The notes: generated by a model not told the origin, from the letters alone. Positions 15,267-22,859 are shown, numbered from the stretch's first letter. The stretch is 23,154 nt of DNA from SHVO01 sp041919675 (GCA_041919675.1 JAYRTJ010000052.1:1-23154), one strand, 5' to 3'. Numbers and translations: made by a program.

Positions 15267-15342
15267 TTATTGGTGCCAAAAGGCGTTGCGGGGCAGGGGG
15301 CGCTCGGTTAGGTTCTGCGCCTTCTTTCGACCGAGTCGCGCC

Positions 15343-15433
15343 GGAGGGATGGCCGAGTGGTTGAAGGCGCACGCCTGGAAAGTGTGTATACCCCAAAAGG
15401 GTATCGTGGGTTCGAATCCCACTCCCTCCGCCA
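15343..15433 (+). tRNA. tRNA-Ser(GGA)
   Basis: A full class II tRNA with encoded CCA. The acceptor arms GGAGGGA (15343-15349) and TCCCTCC (15423-15429) pair perfectly, followed by discriminator G and CCA. The D-arm begins GGCCGAGTGG, the anticodon loop is CTGGAAA (anticodon GGA), a long variable arm with ATACCC/GGGTAT follows, and the T-arm is GTGGGTTCGAATCCCAC. A weak promoter (TTGCGG 15286-15291, TAGGTT 15309-15314, 17-nt spacer) lies upstream. Confidence 0.96.
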
Positions 15434-15797
15434 TTCTGCTACGCGCCTGCGGCGCTTCGCAGGATTGGATAGCCGACCCGCAAAGCGGATGCGCTGCGTA
15501 GCCTTGGCGAAGCAGCGCCGCCGCAAGAGTGCCCCGACTCGGGGCCGACTCGACTATTGCGAGATGGTATTTTTGCCACGGAATCGGGTTTTGACCCGGT
15601 TTTGGTCTCGCGATTGAGGTGGGTTGGAAGAACCTAAAGTTGTCCCCGTTATCCACAGCCTGGGGAACAGCACCCCCTAACCCACTATGGGTTGATTGTT
15701 CGGCCTCAAAACCAAGCCAAAAATCCCTGTAATTCAAGCAGGTTATCGGGTATATCTCATAACCGGGGTAAGTTCTGAACGTGGGTGTGGGGTTCCT
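15434..15797. other. Non-coding gap with a DnaA box
   Basis: I see no convincing gene. After the tRNA come imperfect inverted repeats around GCTACGC/GCGTAGC (15438-15504). A small hairpin, CGGGT-TTTG-ACCCG (15585-15598), followed by GTTTTGG may be a weak terminator. A perfect DnaA box follows at 15649-15657. Open frames across the tRNA on the - strand are artefacts. Confidence 0.5.
15649..15657 (+). promoter_or_regulatory. Perfect DnaA box
   Basis: TTATCCACA matches the 9-mer DnaA box consensus exactly. No cluster of further boxes or AT-rich unwinding region is visible close by, so there is no reason to call an origin. Confidence 0.5.
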
Positions 15798-16103
15798 GTG
15801 TTGTTCGGGCGCTTAAGCGGCTGGATTTTCATGGTTTTAGCCATTCTGATGGCCTCTGCGGAGGCTGTGATGGCGTTGGGCATGGGCGCGTATGACAGCC
15901 TGGCCACAGTCGACCTGTGGACACTTCTGGTCGGCCAAAGCCCGTCCTTCGATGCAGCCGACGGTTCTGCCGAAATGATCGCAACGGCTGGTGCCGGCAT
16001 CATGCAAATGCCCGCGTGGGTCGTGCTCGGCGTCATCGGCTTCGTGCTCGCCCACGTCTGCCGCAAGCGCCGCGCGCGCCGCCGCGTCTTCCATCGCGGC
16101 TAA
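15798..16103 (+). CDS. Small two-span membrane protein, unknown function
   Basis: From GTG 15798 this gives about 101 residues. The frame is also open upstream to a TTG at 15696, and ATG 15831 is a third choice, so the start is uncertain. I prefer 15798 because it keeps the hydrophobic first helix with a short polar lead. Helix 1 spans roughly GWIFMVLAILMASAEAVMAL. A loop with TLLVGQSPSFDAADGSAEMI follows, then helix 2, MPAWVVLGVIGFVLAHVC. The C-terminus is very basic (RKRRARRRVFHRG), which should stay in the cytoplasm and place both ends inside. I do not recognise the family. A strong terminator follows at 16141. Confidence 0.6.
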   Translation: MLFGRLSGWIFMVLAILMASAEAVMALGMGAYDSLATVDLWTLLVGQSPSFDAADGSAEMIATAGAGIMQMPAWVVLGVIGFVLAHVCRKRRARRRVFHRG

Positions 16104-16119
16104 GACTTCTCCCGCAGCG

Positions 16120-16139
16120 AAAAAAGATAGGCGGCTATC
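16120..16139 (-). terminator. Intrinsic terminator of lepA
   Basis: On the - strand GATAG-CCGC-CTATC is followed directly by TTTTTT. It lies about 60 nt after the lepA stop. Confidence 0.75.
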
Positions 16140-16140
16140 T

Positions 16141-16163
16141 GCACGCGAAGGCGTGCCCTTTTT
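16141..16163 (+). terminator. Intrinsic terminator of the small membrane protein
   Basis: On the + strand a 6-bp stem, GCACGC-GAAG-GCGTGC, is followed by CCTTTTT. A further + strand hairpin, GCCGG/CCGGC (16170-16184), with a T-run at 16192-16197 lies just beyond and would act as a backup before lepA. Confidence 0.8.
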
Positions 16164-16201
16164 AGTTTGCCGGCCTTCACCGGCAGCCGTCTTTTTTATT
16201 T

Positions 16202-18004
16202 CTACTCGTCGTTCATGCGCAGAGCGGCGATAAACGCCGACTGCGGGATATCGACGCTGCCGAATTGGCGCATGCGCTTCTTACCTTCCTTCTGCTTATC
16301 GAGAAGTTTGCGCTTACGCGAGGCGTCGCCGCCGTAACATTTCGCCGTCACGTCCTTGCGCAGCGCGTTGATGGTTTCACGCGCGATCACCTTGCCGCCG
16401 ATCGCCGCTTGCACGGGGATCTTGAACAGGTGACGCGGGATCAGGTCCTTCAAGCGCTCGCAGATCTGACGGCCGCGGCTCTCGGCCTGGCTGCGGTGCG
16501 CCATGAACGACAGCGCATCGACCAGCTCGTTGTTGACCAGGATGTTGACCTTCACGAGATCGGACTCGCGGTACTCGCCCACTTCGTAATCGAAGCTGGC
16601 GTAGCCGCGTGAGATCGACTTCAGGCGGTCGTAGAAGTCGAACACGATTTCATTGAGCGGCAGGTGATAGACCACCATGGCGCGGTTGCCGACGTAGGTC
16701 AGGTCAATCTGCTCGCCGCGGCGGTCGGTGCAGAGTTTCAAGACGGGGCCGAGATGTTCGTCCGGCACCATGATCGTCGCCTTCACCCACGGTTCCTCGA
16801 TCATGCGGATGCGCGTGACGTCCGGCATGTCGGCCGGGTTGTGCAGTTCGTGCAATGCGCCGTCGGTGGTGTGGATGCGGTAGACGACGCTCGGCGCCGT
16901 GGTGATGAGGTCGAGGTTGAACTCGCGCTCCAGCCGTTCCTGGATGATCTCCATGTGCAAGAGGCCGAGGAAGCCGCAGCGGAAGCCGAAACCCAAGGCG
17001 GCGCTGCTTTCCATCGCGAAATGGAAGCTCGCGTCATTGAGGCGCAGTTTGCCCAGGCTTTCGCGCAGCACTTCGAACTGCGCCGCGTCCGTCGGGAACA
17101 GGCCGCACCACACGACCGGGATGCTGGCTTTAAAGCCGGGCAAGGGCTCGGAGGCCGGATTGCTCTCGTCGATGACCGTGTCGCCGACGTTGGCGTCCGC
17201 GACGGCCTTGATGCTGGCGGTGATGAAGCCGAGTTCGCCCGGGTTCAGGGCCGGGATCTCCTCACGCTTCGGCGTGAACACGCCCACGCGCTCGACCTGA
17301 TAGGACGCGCCGGTCGACATGAACTGGATCTTGGTGCCGCGCTTGATGACACCGTCTTTCACGCGCACCAGGATGACGACGCCCAAGTATGGATCGTACC
17401 AGGAATCGACCAGCAGCGCTTTGAGAGGCAGGTTCTTTTCACCCTTGGGCGGCGGCAGGCGCATGGCGATGGCTTCGAGCACGTCCTGGATGCCGATGCC
17501 GGTCTTGGCCGAGGCCAGCACGGCATTGGACGCGTCGAGACCGATCACGTCCTCGATCTGCTGACGGATGCGCTCAGGGTCGGCGGCGGGCAGGTCGATC
17601 TTGTTGAGGACCGGCACGATCTCGTGGTTGGCGTTGATGGCCTGATAGACGTTGGCGAGGGTCTGGGCTTCCACGCCCTGGCTCGCGTCCACCACCAGGA
17701 TCGAGCCTTCGCAGGCCGCCAGCGAGCGGCTGACTTCATAGGCGAAGTCCACGTGTCCCGGGGTATCGACGAGGTTCAGCTGATAGGTCTCGCCGTTCTT
17801 GGCTTTGTACATCAGGCGCACGGTCTGCGCCTTGATGGTGATGCCGCGTTCCTTCTCGATGTCCATATTGTCGAGGACCTGCTCGGTCATCTCGCGCTCG
17901 GTCAGGCCGCCGCAGTATTGGATCAGGCGGTCGGCCAGAGTCGATTTCCCATGGTCGATATGGGCGATGATCGAGAAGTTGCGGATGTTGGCGAGATCGG
18001 TCAT
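16202..18004 (-). CDS. lepA: Elongation factor 4 (LepA)
   Basis: A 600-residue translational GTPase, the normal length for the family. It binds ribosomes, promotes back-translocation or helps ribosome biogenesis, and is membrane-associated in part. The G motifs are intact: G1 AHIDHGKST at residues 14-22, the ERGIT switch I block near 53-57, G3 DTPGH near 80, and G4 NKID near 134-137. Domains II, III and V (EF-G-like) follow, then the LepA-specific C-terminal domain with the DLVKVNILVNNELVDALSF region and the lysine-rich end (RKRKLLDKQKEGKKRMRQFG). The start ATG 18004 lies at the family N-terminus; no clear Shine-Dalgarno sequence precedes it. It is 77 nt after pheT, beyond a terminator that overlaps the pheT stop. 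Confidence 0.97.
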   Translation of the reverse strand: MTDLANIRNFSIIAHIDHGKSTLADRLIQYCGGLTEREMTEQVLDNMDIEKERGITIKAQTVRLMYKAKNGETYQLNLVDTPGHVDFAYEVSRSLAACEGSILVVDASQGVEAQTLANVYQAINANHEIVPVLNKIDLPAADPERIRQQIEDVIGLDASNAVLASAKTGIGIQDVLEAIAMRLPPPKGEKNLPLKALLVDSWYDPYLGVVILVRVKDGVIKRGTKIQFMSTGASYQVERVGVFTPKREEIPALNPGELGFITASIKAVADANVGDTVIDESNPASEPLPGFKASIPVVWCGLFPTDAAQFEVLRESLGKLRLNDASFHFAMESSAALGFGFRCGFLGLLHMEIIQERLEREFNLDLITTAPSVVYRIHTTDGALHELHNPADMPDVTRIRMIEEPWVKATIMVPDEHLGPVLKLCTDRRGEQIDLTYVGNRAMVVYHLPLNEIVFDFYDRLKSISRGYASFDYEVGEYRESDLVKVNILVNNELVDALSFMAHRSQAESRGRQICERLKDLIPRHLFKIPVQAAIGGKVIARETINALRKDVTAKCYGGDASRKRKLLDKQKEGKKRMRQFGSVDIPQSAFIAALRMNDE

Positions 18005-18070
18005 GACAACTATCTAAAAGGAGCGTTTTTCGGAAAAGGGGAACGCGGGTTTTCCGCCGAAAGGGCGATA

Positions 18071-18102
18071 TTAAAAAAATTCTAGGCGCGCAGCTTCGCG
18101 CC
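18071..18102 (-). terminator. Terminator overlapping the pheT stop codon
   Basis: On the - strand GGCGCG-AAGCTG-CGCGCC forms a 6-bp stem inside the last codons of pheT. It is followed by the stop TAG, AA and seven T. The stop codon therefore lies between hairpin and U-tract, and a ribosome finishing pheT would melt the hairpin. Confidence 0.7.
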
Positions 18103-20493
18103 GCAAGTTTTCTCGGCGGCCGCGAGGATCTTCTTGGCCACGGCCTCGATCTGCTCGTCGGTCAGGGTCGTGTCTTTCGGCTGCAGCGTGACGGCGATGG
18201 CAAGAGACTTCTTGCCTTCACCTACGTGCGGGCCTTCGTAAACGTCGAACAAGCCGACCTCGGTGATCAGCTCGCGCTCGGCGCCGCGCACCGCGCGGAG
18301 GAGCGATTCGGCCGGCACGCCGGCATCCACGACAAAGGCGAAGTCACGTTCCACCGGTTGGAAGTTCGAAGCCTTCAGGAGCGGGCGCGCCGCGCCCATG
18401 CCTTTCTTCTTCACCGGCGGGATGCGTTCCAGGAACACTTCGCAGGCGACGAGCGGGCCTTTGACGTCGAGCGCCGTCAGGATCGCCGGATGCAGTTCGC
18501 CGAAAGCGGCGAGGACCTGGTTGCCCAGCTTCAGGACGCCCGCGCGGCCCGGATGATACCAGGCCGGCACACCGCTGCCGTTGCCGGCATAGGTCTGCAG
18601 GCCCGCGACGCCCGCGCCCGCCGCTTCCAGGGCGGCGATGGCATCGGCTTTCGCATCCATCGCGTCCACGGGGCGGCGCGCGCCGTCCCAATGACGCGCG
18701 CTGGTGTGACCGGCGCGCAGGGCACAGGCCACCAAGGTCTGTTGGCCGGGCTTCGTACCTTCGAAACGCGGGCCGACTTCGAACAGGCCGACATCGGCCA
18801 TGCCGCGCGCGGCATTGCGTCCGGCGGCGGCCGCGAGGTTCGGGATCAGCGAGGGGCGCATGGCGTCGAGATCGGAGCTGATCGGATTGGCCAGCAGCAC
18901 GAGGGCAAGATCGCCGAGGAACTTCTCGGCGTGCGCGCGCGCGAGAAACGCCCAGGTCACGGTTTCATTGAGACCGCGTGCAGCCAGCGCGCGGCGCGCC
19001 ACTTCCCAGCGCTTCTGATCGGTCGAGAGAACTTGTTTTGGCATCGACGCGCGCGGCATCGGCACCGGCGGGATATTGTCGTAGCCGTAGATGCGCAGGA
19101 TCTCTTCGACGAGATCCTGCCAGCTCTCCACGTCGGTGCGCCACGACGGCGGCACGACCTGCCACGCGTCGCCGGAACCGGACAGCGTGAAGCCGAGGCG
19201 CATGAGAATCGATTTCATCTCGACTTCGGGCAGTTCCACCCCGCCGAGCGACTTCACCCGCGCCGGATTGAACGCGATGGCGCGGTTCCAATCGGGCGCC
19301 TTGCCGCCCTCGACGATTTCGGCGGGCTCGCCGCCGCAGAGCTCGAGGATCATATGCGTGGCGATTTCGATGCCCATGCGCGCCGAGGCCGGGTCGACCC
19401 CGCGCTCGAAGGCGTAGCGCGCATCGGTGTTGAGCAGGAGCTTGCGCCCCGTCTCGGCGATGTTCTTGGCGTCGAACAGGGCCGATTCCAGGAAGATCGC
19501 GGTGGTGCCTTCGGTGACGCTGGACGGCGCGCCGCCCATGATGCCGCCGATACCGAGGCCGGCGGTCCGGTCTGCGATCACCACCATGTTTTCATCGAGG
19601 GTGTAGCTCTTTCCGTTCAGCGCGGCGATCTCTTCGCCGGGCTTGGCGAGGCGCGGGCCGATATCGCCCGACAGCTTGGCGTCGTCAAAGGCGTGCAGCG
19701 GACGGCCGAGATCGATGGTCAGGTACTGGGTGACATCGACGATCACGGACACCGGACGCAGGCCGACGGCCTGCAAACGGTCTTTCAGCCATGCCGGGCT
19801 CTCGCCGTTCTTCACGCCGCGGATGGTGCGACCGACGAACTGCGGGCACTTGTGTTCATGACCGGCGGCAAGACCCATGTCGATCTTGCGCGCGTTCGCG
19901 CCTTTGCCGGGCACGGCGTTCGATTTCAGCGGCTTCAGCGTGCCGAGCCCGGCGGCGGCCAGGTCGCGCGCGACGCCGTAAACGCCGAGCGCGTCCACAC
20001 GGTTCGGCGTCAGGTTGATCTCGATGACCGGATCGAATTTGAGCACCTGCGTCACCGGCGCCCCCACGGGCGCGTCCTCGGGCAGCTCGATGATGCCGGC
20101 GTGATCCTCGCCCAGCTTCAGTTCGCGGTAGGAGCACATCATGCCCTGGCTCTCCACATCGCGGATCTTGCCCTTCTTGAGGACTTCGCCGGTGATGGGG
20201 ATGACGGCGCCCGGGCGCGCCAGCACGACCTTGAGGCCCGTGCGCGCGTTCGGCGCGCCGCAAACGACCTGCAGCGTCTCGTCGCCGGCGTTCACCGTGC
20301 ACAGGCGCAAGCGGTCGGCGTTGGGATGCTGCTTGGCTTCCACGACATGCGCGACCACGAATTGCGCGAGGCCCTTGCCGGGATCCTCGACGCTTTCCAC
20401 TTCAAGGCCGACGGCCGTGAGCTTGGTGACGATCTCATCCAGGCCGGCGGCGGTGTCCAGATGGTCTTTCAGCCACGAAAGGGTGAACTTCAC
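18082..20493 (-). CDS. pheT: Phenylalanyl-tRNA synthetase beta subunit
   Basis: An 803-residue subunit of the alpha2-beta2 enzyme that charges tRNA-Phe. The order is normal. The N-terminal part is followed by an EMAP/OB-type tRNA-binding domain (about 40-150, with KQHPNADRLRLCTVNAG). Next come the B3/B4 editing domain with HECKCPQF-type residues near 210, the B5 domain, the catalytic-like core, and the C-terminal anticodon-binding FDX-ACB domain (about 710-803, starting near FQPVERDFAFVVD). The start codon is GTG (20493), which overlaps the stop of the ASCH gene in GTGA. GGAG lies upstream. Its partner pheS is one gene upstream rather than adjacent. Confidence 0.96.
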   Translation of the reverse strand: MKFTLSWLKDHLDTAAGLDEIVTKLTAVGLEVESVEDPGKGLAQFVVAHVVEAKQHPNADRLRLCTVNAGDETLQVVCGAPNARTGLKVVLARPGAVIPITGEVLKKGKIRDVESQGMMCSYRELKLGEDHAGIIELPEDAPVGAPVTQVLKFDPVIEINLTPNRVDALGVYGVARDLAAAGLGTLKPLKSNAVPGKGANARKIDMGLAAGHEHKCPQFVGRTIRGVKNGESPAWLKDRLQAVGLRPVSVIVDVTQYLTIDLGRPLHAFDDAKLSGDIGPRLAKPGEEIAALNGKSYTLDENMVVIADRTAGLGIGGIMGGAPSSVTEGTTAIFLESALFDAKNIAETGRKLLLNTDARYAFERGVDPASARMGIEIATHMILELCGGEPAEIVEGGKAPDWNRAIAFNPARVKSLGGVELPEVEMKSILMRLGFTLSGSGDAWQVVPPSWRTDVESWQDLVEEILRIYGYDNIPPVPMPRASMPKQVLSTDQKRWEVARRALAARGLNETVTWAFLARAHAEKFLGDLALVLLANPISSDLDAMRPSLIPNLAAAAGRNAARGMADVGLFEVGPRFEGTKPGQQTLVACALRAGHTSARHWDGARRPVDAMDAKADAIAALEAAGAGVAGLQTYAGNGSGVPAWYHPGRAGVLKLGNQVLAAFGELHPAILTALDVKGPLVACEVFLERIPPVKKKGMGAARPLLKASNFQPVERDFAFVVDAGVPAESLLRAVRGAERELITEVGLFDVYEGPHVGEGKKSLAIAVTLQPKDTTLTDEQIEAVAKKILAAAEKTCGAKLRA

Positions 20494-20915
20494 GGCGCCA
20501 TTCTCCGGTATTCGAGACGTTCAATCACGCGGAAGTACTGACACAGCAAAAGCATGTCGGGCGCGAAATAGCCCTCACGCGTGAAGAACTCTTCGTGTGT
20601 CTTGCGCCAATAAGCCAGCGAGCGGTCGCCTTCGCCTTCATCGAACGCGAACTTGGCGTCGACGTCCTTGAAGGCAGCCGGCTCGACCTCGGTGAACTCG
20701 ATCACGCAACGCGGACGGCCGTCGCCGTCCAGGATGACGGCCTTGTCGCCAGGCTCCGGCGGTTCCTCGTCTTCGAAGTGATAAAGCGCCGCGCTGGTCG
20801 CGACCTTCTTTCCATCGAGAACCAGCGCGCACAGCTCGTCGGCTTCCTTCTTGGTGTGGCCGAAGGCCCACTGCGGCAGATGCGCGTAGACCTTGGGGAC
20901 GTTCGGCTTGTTCAT
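20490..20915 (-). CDS. ASCH-domain protein between pheS and pheT
   Basis: A 141-residue single-domain protein that I read as an ASCH fold of the Ef3133-like kind. Typical blocks are WAFGHTKKEADELC (10-30), the loop DGKKVATSAAL (about 34-44), GDKAVILDGDGRPRCVIEFTEVE (56-78) and the C-terminal FDEGEGDRSLAYWRKTHEEFF (91-111). ASCH proteins are PUA-like and are suspected or shown to bind RNA; the relative YqfB hydrolyses N4-acetylcytidine. The ATG (20915) overlaps the pheS stop as ATGA, with GGAGG 8 nt upstream. The stop overlaps the pheT GTG. These 4-nt overlaps imply tightly coupled translation with both synthetase subunits. Its role here is unknown; a tRNA- or nucleoside-related task is a guess. 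Confidence 0.82.
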   Translation of the reverse strand: MNKPNVPKVYAHLPQWAFGHTKKEADELCALVLDGKKVATSAALYHFEDEEPPEPGDKAVILDGDGRPRCVIEFTEVEPAAFKDVDAKFAFDEGEGDRSLAYWRKTHEEFFTREGYFAPDMLLLCQYFRVIERLEYRRMAP

Positions 20916-21991
20916 CGCGCCAGCCCTCCGGTCACGCTCGGCACGTCGAGCGCGGCGAAACCGTAGTGACGCAGCCAGCGCAGGTCGGATTCGAAGAAGG
21001 TGCGCAGGTCCGGGATGCCGTACTTCAGCATGGCGATACGCTCGATGCCCATGCCGGCGGCGAAACCCTGATAGACGTCCGGATCGAGACCGCAGGCCTT
21101 GATCACGTTCGGATGCACCATGCCGCAGCCCAGGATCTCGAGCCAATCGCCATAGTTGCCGAGCTTCAGCTCGCCGCCCTGGCGCGAGCAGCCGATATCC
21201 ATCTCCGCCGACGGTTCGGTGAAGGGGAAGAAGGACGGACGGAAACGCGTGGTCAGATCGTCGATGCCGAAGAAGGTGCGCACGAACTCCTGCAAGCACC
21301 CCCGCAAATGAGACATGTTGGTCTCGGTGTCGATCACCAGAAGCTCCACCTGGTGGAACATCGGCGTGTGCGTCATGTCGTAGTCGCAGCGGTACGTGCG
21401 TCCCGGAATGATCACGCGGATGGGCGGCTTCTTGCTCATCATGGTGCGGATCTGCACGGGCGAGGTGTGCGTGCGCAGGAGATAGCGCTGACCGTCCGAA
21501 TCGGGCGGCAGGAAGAAGGTGTCGTGCATTTCGCGCGCCGGATGGCCCGGCGGGAAATTCAACGCGGTGAAATTATGGAAGTCGTCCTCGATGTCCGGAC
21601 CGTCGGCGACTTCAAAGCCCATCTCGCCGAAGATCGCGGCGATCTCCGCCGTGGTCTGGCTGATCGGGTGCAGCGAGCCCTTTGTTTCCGGGCGGACCGG
21701 CAGGCTCACGTCCATGCTTTCGCCGGCCAGGCGCGCGTTCAGCGCGGCGGATTCGAATGTCACCTTCTTCGCGTCGAGCGCGGCGGCGACTTCGTCTTTG
21801 AGCACGTTCAGGCGCTGGCCCGCGGCTTTGCGTTCCTCGGGCGCCATGGCGCCGAGTTCCTTCATCATGCCCGTGATGCGGCCCTTCTTGCCGAGGGCGG
21901 CCACGCGCACGTCTTCCAGGGTCGTGAGTTCGGCGGCGTCGCCGACGGCCGTCAGCAGTTCGGTACGCAGTTTCTCGATCGTGTCGGTCAT
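20912..21991 (-). CDS. pheS: Phenylalanyl-tRNA synthetase alpha subunit
   Basis: A 359-residue class II synthetase subunit that carries the amino-acid activation site. An N-terminal coiled-coil arm (about 1-95, rich in Lys and Glu, IEKLRTELLTAVGDAAEL onward) contacts tRNA. The catalytic core has HPISQTT (motif 1 area), TYRCDYDMTHTPMFHQVE (motif 2) and FRPSFFPFTEPSAEMDI, ending with motif 3, GMGIERIAMLKYGIPDLR. It starts at ATG 21991, 81 nt after the rplT stop, beyond a hairpin that looks like a terminator or attenuator. It ends in a 4-nt overlap with the ASCH gene. Confidence 0.97.
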   Translation of the reverse strand: MTDTIEKLRTELLTAVGDAAELTTLEDVRVAALGKKGRITGMMKELGAMAPEERKAAGQRLNVLKDEVAAALDAKKVTFESAALNARLAGESMDVSLPVRPETKGSLHPISQTTAEIAAIFGEMGFEVADGPDIEDDFHNFTALNFPPGHPAREMHDTFFLPPDSDGQRYLLRTHTSPVQIRTMMSKKPPIRVIIPGRTYRCDYDMTHTPMFHQVELLVIDTETNMSHLRGCLQEFVRTFFGIDDLTTRFRPSFFPFTEPSAEMDIGCSRQGGELKLGNYGDWLEILGCGMVHPNVIKACGLDPDVYQGFAAGMGIERIAMLKYGIPDLRTFFESDLRWLRHYGFAALDVPSVTGGLAR

Positions 21992-22011
21992 TGGCTTTTA
22001 CTCAGACATAC

Positions 22012-22049
22012 AAAAAGGAAAGGGGCTGCCTGATGAAGGCCGCCCCTTT
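22012..22049 (-). terminator. Terminator or attenuator between rplT and pheS
   Basis: On the - strand AAAGGGGC and GCCCCTTT form an 8-bp stem with a smaller inner GGC/GCC pair. It is followed by CCTTTTTG only 20 nt before the pheS start. No promoter fits between hairpin and pheS, so pheS transcripts must read through, which suggests attenuation. No Phe-rich leader peptide fits in the 81-nt gap. Confidence 0.65.
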
Positions 22050-22072
22050 ACCGACTTCGTCTCGACGAGAAT

Positions 22073-22432
22073 TTAAGCAGCGAGCGCGGCTTGGGCCTGC
22101 TTCACCAGACCTTCGATGGCGGCGGGCTCACGGACGGCCATATCGGCGAGGACCTTGCGATCCAACTCGATGCCGGCCTTCTTGAGCCCGTTGATAAATC
22201 GAGAGTAGGTGAGGCCCAGCGGACGCACGGCGGCGTTGATACGCTGGATCCACAGCGCGCGGAAATCGCGCTTCTTCAGGCGGCGGTCGCGGTACTGATA
22301 GCGCAGCGCCTTTTCCAGGCGGTTCTTCGCGATCTTGTAATTGGTGGCGTGACGGCCCCGGAAACCCTTGGTTTGCTCGAGGACCTTCTTGTGGCGGGCG
22401 TGTTTGGTAACGCCGCGTTTAACGCGTGACAT
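22073..22432 (-). CDS. rplT: 50S ribosomal protein L20
   Basis: A 119-residue, very basic protein that binds 23S rRNA early in 50S assembly. It starts MSRVKRGVTKHARHKKVLEQ, the conserved N-terminal tail, and has the DRRLKKRDFRALWIQRINAA helix near 50-69 and the SRFINGLKKAGIELDRKVLADMA block near the C-terminus. GGAG lies 7 nt upstream of the ATG. It follows rpmI by 24 nt in the usual order. In other bacteria L20 represses its own operon by binding the leader or intergenic mRNA. Confidence 0.98.
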   Translation of the reverse strand: MSRVKRGVTKHARHKKVLEQTKGFRGRHATNYKIAKNRLEKALRYQYRDRRLKKRDFRALWIQRINAAVRPLGLTYSRFINGLKKAGIELDRKVLADMAVREPAAIEGLVKQAQAALAA

Positions 22433-22456
22433 GGTCGTGCTCCGTGAAGGGTGGGT

Positions 22457-22657
22457 TTAGGCGTACGGCAGGAAGTTTTTCTTGATGATGATGCCGTCCG
22501 GCTTCGCCAGCACCGTGGTGCGGCGATTCTGACGCTTCATCTTCTTCGGCTTGGAGATCAGGCGGTGGCGCTTGTGAGCGACGCCGGCCTTCACTTTGCC
22601 GGTACCGGTAACCTTGAACCGCTTTTTGGCGGAGCTCTGGGTCTTCATCTTGGGCAT
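22457..22657 (-). CDS. rpmI: 50S ribosomal protein L35
   Basis: A 66-residue basic protein of the large subunit: MPKMKTQSSAKKRFKVTGTG..., with the central KRHRLISKPKKMKRQNRR and the final KKNFLPYA. I chose ATG 22657 because AAGGA sits 7 nt upstream and the family begins MPKMKT. A TTG five codons earlier is part of the ribosome site, not a start. infC, usually upstream, is absent here. A long leader (about 160 nt) separates it from a good promoter. Confidence 0.97.
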   Translation of the reverse strand: MPKMKTQSSAKKRFKVTGTGKVKAGVAHKRHRLISKPKKMKRQNRRTTVLAKPDGIIIKKNFLPYA

Positions 22658-22712
22658 TTTGCGTCCTTTCAATCAGCATGACGGTTTATTGGACCCGGCC
22701 CGAAGGCATGCC

Positions 22713-22741
22713 CTAAAAGCCTGAAATTATTGGCTTTTTAG
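22713..22741 (-). repeat. Inverted repeat in the rpmI leader
   Basis: CTAAAAGCC (22713-22721) pairs with GGCTTTTTAG (22732-22741), one bulged base, around a 10-nt AT-rich loop. In the rpmI mRNA leader it would form a stable hairpin. Position suggests a part in L20 or other leader-based control. Confidence 0.5.
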
Positions 22742-22790
22742 CCTTGAACCGGTGGACTCGGGTACCAGGACCCGACCCCTTGCTCTGACC

Positions 22791-22799
22791 TGTGGATAA
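22791..22799 (-). promoter_or_regulatory. Perfect DnaA box in the rpmI leader
   Basis: TTATCCACA on the - strand. It lies about 20-28 nt after the predicted transcription start of rpmI-rplT, where bound DnaA could block transcription. Confidence 0.45.
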
Positions 22800-22824
22800 T
22801 CGCCCTTTTGGTCAGGAAGGCGCG

Positions 22825-22853
22825 CTTATACCCGCCAAAACCGGGCTTTGCAA
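22825..22853 (-). promoter_or_regulatory. Promoter of the rpmI-rplT-pheST block
   Basis: On the - strand TTGCAA (22853-22848) is 17 nt from TATAAG (22830-22825), with 4 of 6 and 5 of 6 consensus matches. The start of transcription would be near 22818, giving a leader of about 160 nt before rpmI. Confidence 0.65.
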
Positions 22854-22859
22854 GACAAG

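Noticed and set aside
15267..15737. 156-codon - strand frame with a GVGFEPTIPFWGIHTF-type sequence
   Set aside because: It is the antisense of tRNA-Ser(GGA). This peptide is a well-known false annotation.
15600..15780. Possible replication origin around the DnaA box
   Set aside because: Only one perfect box, no AT-rich unwinding element and no typical origin neighbours.
18226..20541. 771-codon + strand frame opposite pheT
   Set aside because: Shadow of pheT caused by high GC at third positions; its His/Arg/Ala-rich translation resembles no protein I know.
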